Positions 8,109 through 14,406 of a DNA stretch of 14,406 nt are shown here, piece by piece (position 1 is the first letter of the stretch; each line of letters opens with the position of its first letter). A program made the translations under genes and the position numbers. The DNA comes from an uncultured Prevotella sp. (lineage in GTDB: Bacteria; Bacteroidota; Bacteroidia; Bacteroidales; Bacteroidaceae), in contig URJQ01000081.1 in NCBI GenBank assembly GCA_900548195.1, forward strand, positions 1 to 14,406, read 5' to 3'. The notes under the pieces are model-generated. The model worked only from the letters and a program-made list of their open reading frames with translations. It was not told where the DNA came from and did no database searches.

Positions 8109-9590
8109 TTTTGTAGTAGAGTTATTGCCGAAAATCTTTTCATTGTCCGGCAATGGCATCTGATATTCCTTACTTGTCATATTAGCTAAGCCACAACCGT
8201 AGTATGTGGAGTAATTATGTGCCTTGAGGAAGAAGAACAACTGTCCCTCAGCATAGAATTCCTTACGGTATTCCTTCATAATCTCATTGATACGGCGTGT
8301 CTGCTGCTTGTTTTCTACTGAATTGGCATCAGGAGAGTCAAAGCCTGTAGCCTGAAGTTCCTCGCTATAAGGGATACCACGCGACTGTCTTACCTTATTG
8401 AGTATATCGGCACTTTCCTGTGCAGAAGGTGTACACTCAGCGATGATGTAATACATCTCCGGGAGACGAATCAGCGGAATGGCATTTTCACTGGTAGTGT
8501 AAGCAAGACGTTCCTGATTATACTTCAAGCAGAAAGCATACTCATGGCTGTCGTCCCATTTGAATGCTACGATATTCTGACGCCAGTCAGATGTGTAGCC
8601 TTCATATATTCTGTCAAACATCTCTGACTTCATACCATAACGCTGCTGTGGTCGGGTCTCATTCATATCCATTGCATTATCGGTAAGGAGATTGCCCAAC
8701 TGATGGACAGACAAGCCAAAAATCATCTCACCATAGCGGATAGAGTTGTAATTGGATGGAGTCTGAGACTTATAGAGAGTGAAATACTTGTTTGCATCGA
8801 TTACCTGCTGTGCATACTGTATGGCAAGTTCCTTCTGTCCGGCATAGCAATATACGCGTGCAAGCATAGCCTTAACAGCATAGATATTCATGCGGAACTC
8901 ACGATTAGAGAGGAATTCAGTGCGGTTTTCTTCTCCAGTCTGGAAGTCGCAAGGGTCATGCTCAGCAAGGATAGCCTCAGCAGCCTTCAAGTCTTCCAAT
9001 ATCTTCTCTACCACCTTATTGGCTGGCAATACTGGTGTAGCCTCCTTATCGAAAGTGGTCTTGTAAGGGATGGCAGCATCATTAGGATGCTCACTGTAGA
9101 TAGGACCGAAGAGACGGAGAAGGTCGAAATATACGAAAGCACGCAGACCGAGCGCTTCGCCCTTCATACACTCATAGTAATGAGGAGACTTGAGCACGTC
9201 GCGATGCTTTTCAAGGTTCTGGAGTAGATTGTTGATGTTTGCCACCACGTTATACATCTCCAGATAGATATTGTCCTTCTTGCCAAGGAACTGGTTGGTA
9301 TAATCGAAGACGATAGCCTGATTATACACGCTATTGTTATTATAAGAAGGATAATCGCAATACAATCCAGCCAACTCGTCGATATAACCGTACTTCAAAT
9401 CGCCGGCATAGAGATTTGCAGTAGCCAACTTCAGATAGGCTCCTGTAAGGATATCCTTGAATCCAGCCTCTGACTCAAACATCTTGTCGGCTGGTATTCT
9501 GTCTTTTGGTGAAACATCGAGCCAGTCGTTGCAGGAAGTCAAACCTCCCATCAGGACTGAGAACACCAATATATATATATACTTCTTCAT
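8106..9590 (-). CDS. SusD/RagB-family nutrient-uptake outer-membrane lipoprotein
   Basis: A 494-residue surface lipoprotein that caps the SusC channel and binds substrate. The signal peptide MKKYIYILVFSVLMGGLTS ends at lipid-bearing Cys20, and NDWLDVSPKDRI follows as in most SusD proteins. The family helix ALGLRAFVYFDLLRLFG is at residues 146-162. The C-terminal RagB/SusD signatures are IRLPEMYYIIAEC (374-386), LNKVRQSRG (397-405) and EYRKEFYAEGQLFFFLKAH (440-458). The closing MPLPDNE is the usual C-terminal strand motif. It lies 22 nt after the SusC gene, in the standard order. With no carbohydrate enzymes beside it and a protease downstream, peptides are a plausible ligand; this is inference. 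Confidence 0.95.
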   Translation of the reverse strand: MKKYIYILVFSVLMGGLTSCNDWLDVSPKDRIPADKMFESEAGFKDILTGAYLKLATANLYAGDLKYGYIDELAGLYCDYPSYNNNSVYNQAIVFDYTNQFLGKKDNIYLEMYNVVANINNLLQNLEKHRDVLKSPHYYECMKGEALGLRAFVYFDLLRLFGPIYSEHPNDAAIPYKTTFDKEATPVLPANKVVEKILEDLKAAEAILAEHDPCDFQTGEENRTEFLSNREFRMNIYAVKAMLARVYCYAGQKELAIQYAQQVIDANKYFTLYKSQTPSNYNSIRYGEMIFGLSVHQLGNLLTDNAMDMNETRPQQRYGMKSEMFDRIYEGYTSDWRQNIVAFKWDDSHEYAFCLKYNQERLAYTTSENAIPLIRLPEMYYIIAECTPSAQESADILNKVRQSRGIPYSEELQATGFDSPDANSVENKQQTRRINEIMKEYRKEFYAEGQLFFFLKAHNYSTYYGCGLANMTSKEYQMPLPDNEKIFGNNSTTK

Positions 9591-9612
9591 GATTATCTTA
9601 GTGGGTTAAAGG

Positions 9613-12600
9613 TTAGAATGCTACGTTCAGTGAGAATGTGAATTGACGAGAGAATGGATAGTCGAGACCACGCTCACGCTTTACTGATGAGATATAGAAG
9701 AGATCTTCCATCGTGAATCCCAACCTTGCTGATGACAAGCCCAAGTCCTTGATAAACTTAGTGTTTCTGGTGTCAGCACGATAATAGAAAGAGAGTGTGC
9801 TGCCCTGGAATATGTTCTCGTCCATCACGAAGCGTGAAGTGGCCTTAGTGCCCTGTCCATGAGGATTGAGCGCACGGAACATTGAGTGGTCACCAGGCTT
9901 CTGCCAGCGAAGCTCTGTCACACGACGGTCTGCATTATACACGAGGTCTGCATTCTCCACCTTATCCACCAAGGTCTGGTTATACACCTGACCACCAAAC
10001 TTATAGCGGAAGCTTACGTCAACGCCCCAACCCATATATGTGAATGAAGAGTTGATATTGCCCTGCCATGTAGGCTCAGTGTTGCCCATAGGGATAGCGT
10101 CAACGCCACTATAGTTTGCAGCGCTGGTAAGTTCGCCATTACGCTTTACGAGGACTTCATTACCGGAAGCAGGGTCGATACCGAGTGATGGCACTACCCA
10201 GATGCTTGTCATAGAGTTGCCTTCCTCATAGCGTGGCAATGGAACATTGTCGAGTCCCTTAGTGCTTACCTCATTGATGTGGCGCATTGCCTCAGAGATT
10301 TCCACGAGTTTGTCCTTATTATGTGAACCATTGAGTGTTACGGTCCAATAAGACTGCTTTGCGGCATTACGGTATGGAATACCAGAAAGGCTGATTTCCC
10401 ATCCCTTGTTCTCTATCTTACCTACGTTTTCCGGATAAGAACCGAAGCCTAATGATGGAGCGAGAGTAACCTCTGTCACGAGATTGTCTGTCACCTTATT
10501 ATAGTGCTCAATTCTCGCTGTGATACGATGGTCGAGGAAACCTAATTCCAATGCAAAGTTGGTGCTCTTAGTGGTCTGCCACTTCAAGTTCTCATTATGC
10601 ATAGCCAAGATTTCTGCTCCTGTGCCGTCGGAAGAGAAGTAAGGCAACAAGAGGGAGTAATTATAATAGCTGTGTGCCTGATAAGGGTTGAAGCCCTGAG
10701 AACCTGTTGTACCGTAAGTGCCACGTACTACGAAGTCAGAGAGCCAAGAGATATTCTTGAAGAGCTTCTCCTTCTTCACGTCGTAACGGAAACCTGTTGA
10801 CCAGAATGGTGCCCAACGGTTGTCGGTACCGAACTCTGAAGAACCGTCAAGACGAACGTTGAAATCCACAGAATATTTATACATATATGAGTAGCCAGCA
10901 CTTAATACCCAACCGATAGAGCGGCTTGTGCTCTCGCTACCAGTCACTGCTTCATCAAACTTCTTACCGAAGAGCAGGTCGTCCATGTTGTCATTAGGGA
11001 AACCTGTCACGTAAGTGCCGTAATAGTCAGAGCTGGTCTCCAGCACGCTCATGCGAGCATTGGTAGTGATGTAGTGCTCATTAATCTGCTTGTTCCAGCT
11101 TGCTGTCAAGTCCACACCCCAGTTTACTGCCTCATTCTGAGTACGACGGTAGTCACCCTTCTTGGTAGGATCAGAGACATTATCGAAATATGTGTGCTGT
11201 GCAGGACGGAATACGTCATGATGGCCTACGCTCTTTGAGAGTGAGAAAGCGCCCTCAAAGCGGAGTTCATCAGTAGGATTGTATTCCACCTTGAACAATT
11301 CGCGCACAGAGAAATTAGTGCTCTTGTCCTTACTATTGAATGTGGTGTTATAGAGAGGGTTAGCATAAGATGCAGTCTGCGAGTTGGTACCTGCAAAGTT
11401 ATCCAGCATCTTCAGCATATTACCATTTTCATCGTATGGAGTGAGGTATGGATTCAGCTTGGTATATTGGCTGAAGCTTCCATAATTTGACTCATTTGCA
11501 GTAGAGTTATCGATGGTAATGCTATTCTTCAGCAATACTTTCTTCATGCGATACTGGAAGTCGAGCATACCTGTAAGCACGTCACGACCACTATTTTTCA
11601 TCACACCTGGAGAATTATTGTAACCTACATACATACGATAGCGCAATGCTTCGTCGCCACCTTCGAGAGTTACGGTGTGGCGCTGCTGGATAGATGTGCG
11701 CAATGGTTTGCTGAGCCAGTAGGTATCCACTCCTGAAAGTACATTCTGAAGCTTTGACTGATAGAGTTTCCATCTATCTATAGTCTCGCCACCGTCGATA
11801 TAAACGCCTGCTTTATACTCTGCATCGAGTTTCTCTTTGGCGTTCATCAGATTGTAAGCAGTGAGGTCTGGAGCCTCTACACGCATCTCGCCACCGTAAG
11901 TGACCCAAATCTTTCCTGGCTTTGGAGTCTTGCTTTCGATAACGATAACGCCATTGGCAGCGCGTGAACCGTAAATAGCTGTAGCTGCAGCATCCTTCAA
12001 GATAACGATTGAAGCGACGCGATCAGGGTCGAGGTCGGAAAGTGTCTGTATTGAAATCTCAAATCCGTCCATGATAAGGAGCGGCTGATTGGCATAAGTC
12101 TCATATTCGCCTTGCACTGCCTGCACTTCGGATGAGGTGCTCAAGTCCATGTTAGCACCACCGCGCATACGCATATCTGGAAGGCTATTAGGATTGGAAC
12201 CAGCCAGATTGTTTTCCATAATATTCAGACCTGGTGTCAGGGCTGATATAGACTTGGCTATGTTATTAGTACTGAATTTCTTGAGGTCTTCACCCTTAAT
12301 AGTCACAGCCGAACCGGTAAAGCCTTCCTTCTTACGGTTGAACATACCAGTTACCACCACGTCATCGAGCCTTTTGCTGTCAGAATGGAGCACCACCTTC
12401 ATGTTGGCGGCAGGAGTCATCTCCACAGTGGTGAGACCAATGTAAGAGATTTTCAATTTGTAATTGGTTGGAATGTTTGTCAGATGGAAGCGTCCGTTTT
12501 CATCAGTGACGGCAAGTGCCTTGTCATCACTTCCAAGAATGCTTGCACCTATGACAGGTAAGCCGTCTTCAGCAGAGACTACGACTCCCTCTACAGTGGT

Positions 12601-12729
12601 GAGAATCTTCCCGCCTCCCAACTCTTTTGCATCCTTGTTGCTCTGTGGTTGCTGTGCCAAAGCATACTGCGTAGGGCAAGCTACAGAAAGCATCATCAAG
12701 GAAGCAATCATTAGATGTACTTTTTTCAT
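9613..12729 (-). CDS. SusC/RagA-family TonB-dependent outer-membrane transporter
   Basis: A 1038-residue outer-membrane channel that imports oligomers using TonB/ExbBD energy. The signal peptide ends near Ala25 (QYALA/QQ). Residues about 46-115 form the carboxypeptidase-D-regulatory-like domain (VEGVVVSAEDGLPVIGASI). The TonB-box region is LDDVVVTG at 121-128, and the plug spans about 135-270. The plug contains PLLIMDGFEIS and the SusC signature AAATAIYGSRAANGVIVI (247-264). The rest is a 22-strand-type beta barrel ending in the aromatic FSLNVAF typical of outer-membrane proteins. The length is normal and the frame intact. It is the first gene of the operon, with a consensus promoter about 120 nt upstream. 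There is no extra N-terminal signalling (STN) domain, so direct anti-sigma control is unlikely. Confidence 0.96.
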   Translation of the reverse strand: MKKVHLMIASLMMLSVACPTQYALAQQPQSNKDAKELGGGKILTTVEGVVVSAEDGLPVIGASILGSDDKALAVTDENGRFHLTNIPTNYKLKISYIGLTTVEMTPAANMKVVLHSDSKRLDDVVVTGMFNRKKEGFTGSAVTIKGEDLKKFSTNNIAKSISALTPGLNIMENNLAGSNPNSLPDMRMRGGANMDLSTSSEVQAVQGEYETYANQPLLIMDGFEISIQTLSDLDPDRVASIVILKDAAATAIYGSRAANGVIVIESKTPKPGKIWVTYGGEMRVEAPDLTAYNLMNAKEKLDAEYKAGVYIDGGETIDRWKLYQSKLQNVLSGVDTYWLSKPLRTSIQQRHTVTLEGGDEALRYRMYVGYNNSPGVMKNSGRDVLTGMLDFQYRMKKVLLKNSITIDNSTANESNYGSFSQYTKLNPYLTPYDENGNMLKMLDNFAGTNSQTASYANPLYNTTFNSKDKSTNFSVRELFKVEYNPTDELRFEGAFSLSKSVGHHDVFRPAQHTYFDNVSDPTKKGDYRRTQNEAVNWGVDLTASWNKQINEHYITTNARMSVLETSSDYYGTYVTGFPNDNMDDLLFGKKFDEAVTGSESTSRSIGWVLSAGYSYMYKYSVDFNVRLDGSSEFGTDNRWAPFWSTGFRYDVKKEKLFKNISWLSDFVVRGTYGTTGSQGFNPYQAHSYYNYSLLLPYFSSDGTGAEILAMHNENLKWQTTKSTNFALELGFLDHRITARIEHYNKVTDNLVTEVTLAPSLGFGSYPENVGKIENKGWEISLSGIPYRNAAKQSYWTVTLNGSHNKDKLVEISEAMRHINEVSTKGLDNVPLPRYEEGNSMTSIWVVPSLGIDPASGNEVLVKRNGELTSAANYSGVDAIPMGNTEPTWQGNINSSFTYMGWGVDVSFRYKFGGQVYNQTLVDKVENADLVYNADRRVTELRWQKPGDHSMFRALNPHGQGTKATSRFVMDENIFQGSTLSFYYRADTRNTKFIKDLGLSSARLGFTMEDLFYISSVKRERGLDYPFSRQFTFSLNVAF

Positions 12730-12850
12730 GAGCCTTGTTTTTGTGTTAATGGAGAACTATCTTGTTTATTATGGTATATATCATCGTTTCTGAGCATTAT
12801 TGTGTATTGTTTTCTTCCTCACTATCATAATCTTTTCAAATTACCGGATG

Positions 12851-12880
12851 CAAAGATACAACAATATTTAAGAAAACAAA
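12851..12880 (-). promoter_or_regulatory. Bacteroidetes-type promoter of the SusC operon
   Basis: On the minus strand the -7 box is TATCTTTG (12858-12851), matching TAnnTTTG. The -33 box TTTG (12880-12877) lies 18 nt upstream. Transcription would begin near 12845, giving a leader of about 115 nt before the SusC ATG. No other box of this quality was seen in the gaps inside the operon, which supports a single transcript. Confidence 0.75.
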
Positions 12881-13105
12881 AAATAATATATAAAAAAATT
12901 GAAAAATCTAACAAAAAAAAGAGTTTTCTGATATTCACATAGGTTAAAATTATCGTTTCGTCTCATTCTCAGTCGATTTTTCTTACTCATTTTGCCAGTT
13001 GCAATGATGATATGCTACACAAGGAATGAGCAAATCATAAAATGCCCGAACTGTTTTTTACAAAAAAAGTCGAGAAAATAAAAGTCTCTTCTGTTCATTT
13101 TTTCG

Positions 13106-13113
13106 TAATTTTG
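13106..13113 (+). promoter_or_regulatory. Possible orphan plus-strand -7 box
   Basis: CGTAATTTTGCAC fits the Bacteroidetes TAnnTTTG box with its common flanks. A clear TTTG -33 box is absent at the right distance. It points into the 3' end of the oppositely oriented DUF4160/DUF2442 gene, so it would make an antisense transcript or be a relic. Confidence 0.3.
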
Positions 13114-13154
13114 CACTGTAGTTTCTGCTTTACGGGAAAACAAGCCCGAAAATA

Positions 13155-13679
13155 TCATGCTCTGAGCACATCGGCTATGGAGTAAATATCGCTGATAGCG
13201 GCAAAGGAGAAGAACTGACCTTCCATGATGAGATAGTCCTCACGCTCCTTCTTGCGCAGTTCCTTTATCTCTGGAAATAATGATACTGGCACAAGGACCT
13301 CTCTGCCATCGGTGAGAAAGACTGCCATCATGCCTCGCTTACAGTTGAAATCGAGCTTCTTGATGCCTACTTTAGCGTCTTTGAACTTATCGTGGATGAT
13401 GTTTCGCCTTATCTTCATCAGTTCGATTTCGGCAATGAGTACATTCCAATTCATACTGATTAGTGCTCTGATGTTGGTCTCGTCGTCTGGTGGCAGTTCC
13501 GACCATTCCACTTCTATCTTCTTCTTTCCGCCTTCGGCTATCCATATTTTAGCCACAGTATCGCCATGATGCGTTTTCCCGCTACCTTTCTTTATCACGT
13601 GGATAGGGTGGCGGGAGTCGTCAAGCTCTGTGGGAAGCACTGATAGAATATAATCGAGGTAAAATAATAGTTTGCCCAT
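13155..13679 (-). CDS. DUF4160-like / DUF2442 fusion protein
   Basis: A 174-residue soluble protein, with no signal peptide or membrane segment. Residues about 15-90 resemble DUF4160: HPIHVIKKG, then AKIWI, and a closing stretch with MNWNVLIAEIEL. Residues about 103-174 match DUF2442: IKKLDF, TDGREVLVPVSLFP (123-136), EREDYLIMEG and a final SIADVL. The two domains are, as I recall, commonly encoded by adjacent small genes with a toxin-antitoxin-like distribution; here they are joined in one frame. The biochemical activity is not established to my knowledge. It has its own promoter (13696-13727) with a very short leader. It is transcribed in the same direction as the SusC operon but is separated from it by 425 bp. 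Confidence 0.8.
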   Translation of the reverse strand: MGKLLFYLDYILSVLPTELDDSRHPIHVIKKGSGKTHHGDTVAKIWIAEGGKKKIEVEWSELPPDDETNIRALISMNWNVLIAEIELMKIRRNIIHDKFKDAKVGIKKLDFNCKRGMMAVFLTDGREVLVPVSLFPEIKELRKKEREDYLIMEGQFFSFAAISDIYSIADVLRA

Positions 13680-13695
13680 GCTTTCGTTTTTCGAG

Positions 13696-13727
13696 CAAAG
13701 ATAATGCTTTTTCTATTAGCTTGCAAA
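13696..13727 (-). promoter_or_regulatory. Bacteroidetes-type promoter of the DUF4160/DUF2442 gene
   Basis: The minus strand shows -7 box TATCTTTG (13703-13696), identical to the SusC operon box, and -33 box TTTG (13727-13724), 20 nt apart. Transcription should start near 13690, only about 10 nt before the ATG at 13679, so the mRNA is almost leaderless. Confidence 0.75.
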
Positions 13728-13745
13728 TATTTCCTTGTATTTTAT

Positions 13746-13856
13746 GCTTGGAAGGATGGTGTGGGGCTGTGGGGTGGTAACCAACGGTAAAAGCCGTTGG
13801 CATAGTGGCTTGGAAGGATGGTTGTCAGTTGTGGGGTGTCGGTTGTGGGGTGTCGG
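13746..13856. repeat. GT-rich repeat block around the REP-like hairpin
   Basis: GCTTGGAAGGATGGT occurs perfectly at 13746-13760 and 13808-13822, flanking the hairpin. A 14-bp unit GTTGTGGGGTGTCG is then tandemly repeated at 13828-13841 and 13842-13855. The block resembles the GGTT/AACC-type sequence around the hairpins at 1676-1867. Confidence 0.7.
13781..13809. repeat. REP-like hairpin, copy 2
   Basis: A stem of CCAACGG (13781-13787) and CCGTTGG (13794-13800) with loop TAAAAG is followed by CATAGTGGC. It has the same length and layout as the copy at 3375-3403. The two stem differences are each matched by a compensating change in the other arm. Confidence 0.6.
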
Positions 13857-14060
13857 TAGATTATTTCGCAGGATTATAGCTGACAGATCTCACAGGCATG
13901 ATGCAGCAGATTATTTCTCGAAATTAGCCTGTAACACTTTTTTACAACCGTTAAAACGAAGAAAAAAAAGCTCCGAGCTGACCTGCCGAAAATCAGGGCG
14001 GGCAGTGGCCTGAAAGATAGAAAATGACTAAAAAAAGACGAAATCTGACAGGCGCATGCG

Positions 14061-14143
14061 TAAAAGCATAGATATTACACTGCAATAACTAAGCTATTAC
14101 ACTGCAATAACTAAGCTTTCGCCTCTCTATATCTATGCTTTTA
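14061..14143. repeat. 15-bp inverted repeat enclosing a 22-bp tandem duplication
   Basis: TAAAAGCATAGATAT (14061-14075) and ATATCTATGCTTTTA (14129-14143) are perfect inverted repeats. Between and partly within the left arm lie two identical 22-bp units, 14074-14095 and 14096-14117. Each unit begins ATTACACTGCAAT, an imperfect palindrome, and ends in AAGCT. A further TAAAAGCAT copy is at 14172-14180. The function is unknown. Confidence 0.7.
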
Positions 14144-14311
14144 TCGTCCATTTTATACCTTTTTCTGCCCCTAAAAGCATCATTTTTCTGCGTGACTTTT
14201 ATAACTCTCTGACTCTCAGAACATTGTAAAATCAGCGAGAATCGCGTATTTACGAGCAGGATTTTTGTTCTGGATTTTATTTGTTAATAAATTGACTAAT
14301 TGCGCAATGCT

Positions 14312-14347
14312 ATAAAATATCAAGACCTCATGATGATAAAATATCAA
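14312..14347. repeat. Two 12-bp direct repeats
   Basis: ATAAAATATCAA occurs at 14312-14323 and again at 14336-14347, a 24-bp period. It could be a paired operator for a gene beyond the right edge, but the region is AT-rich and chance is possible. Confidence 0.4.
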
Positions 14348-14406
14348 TAAATAACTGAAGTTTCCCACCCCCAAATAATGGGGTAAAAATAACAGTTTCT
14401 CAATAA

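Larger units (their letters stand above)
12730..13154. other. Gene-free region carrying the operon leader and promoter
   Basis: A 425-bp AT-rich stretch between the SusC start and the end of the DUF4160/DUF2442 gene. It contains the minus-strand promoter at 12851-12880 and a leader of roughly 115 nt in which I see no riboswitch or strong hairpin. It also has a possible plus-strand promoter box at 13106-13113. No clear terminator for the DUF4160/DUF2442 gene is visible. Confidence 0.6.
13680..14406. other. Repeat-rich region without a recognisable gene
   Basis: Apart from the promoter at 13696-13727, this 727-bp stretch carries repeats only: a GT-rich direct-repeat block with a REP-like hairpin (13746-13856), an inverted-plus-tandem repeat structure (14061-14143), and two copies of ATAAAATATCAA (14312-14323, 14336-14347). 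All reading frames are short or run through repeats. Confidence 0.65.

Noticed and set aside
13040..13060. GCCCGAACTG followed by a T-run, resembling half of the terminator at 1635-1668
   Set aside because: No complementary arm is nearby, so no terminator hairpin forms.
13735..14013. Plus-strand open frame of 92 codons
   Set aside because: It runs through the GT-rich repeats and the REP-like hairpin, which explain its composition; no domain is visible.
14024..14071. A 15-codon frame (MTKKRRNLTGACVKA) ending inside the left arm of the inverted repeat
   Set aside because: It could be a leader peptide, but there is no promoter or ribosome site and no downstream gene in view.
14074..14117. Possible CRISPR array
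   Set aside because: The two 22-bp units are directly abutting with no spacers, and no cas gene is present.

Overview
The window looks like a Bacteroidales chromosome segment, most likely Prevotella or Segatella. The reasons are a SusC/SusD outer-membrane pair, three lipoproteins with Cys at residue 20, two promoters with the Bacteroidetes -7 box (both read TATCTTTG), a calycin/PCMD protein with a Prevotella-style C-terminal sorting tail, and largely SD-less starts. The genus is an inference from protein style; no rRNA or marker gene is present.

Layout. (1) 16-1614, plus strand: a secreted calycin-like plus PCMD protein whose signal peptide is readable but whose start codon is missing near the window edge, ending in a strong bidirectional terminator. 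(2) 1671-1985: a gene-free convergent spacer with three small hairpins, flanking inverted GGTT/AACC repeats and an AAC-rich tract. (3) 1986-12729, minus strand: one six-gene operon transcribed leftwards from a promoter at 12851-12880. Its order is SusC (TonB-dependent transporter), SusD (lipoprotein lid), DUF4843 lipoprotein, PKD-like lipoprotein, zinc metalloprotease (HEIGHSLGLEH), and a shortened homologue of that protease in which all three zinc-binding histidines are replaced. (4) 13155-13679, minus strand: a single gene fusing a DUF4160-like and a DUF2442 domain. (5) 13680-14406: gene-free and repeat-rich, with a REP-like hairpin, direct and tandem repeats, and a 15-bp inverted repeat enclosing two 22-bp tandem copies.

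How the genes work together (inference). The operon has no glycoside hydrolase, lyase or esterase but carries a metzincin-like protease. It therefore resembles a protein or peptide acquisition locus of the RagAB kind rather than a polysaccharide locus. The protease would cut polypeptides, the surface lipoproteins would capture fragments, and SusC/SusD would import them with TonB energy. No dedicated regulator (HTCS, ECF sigma/anti-sigma, SusR) is in the window.

The most interesting items are the predicted pseudoprotease beside its active relative, the REP-like hairpins with perfect stem covariation, and the inverted-plus-tandem repeat structure near the right edge.
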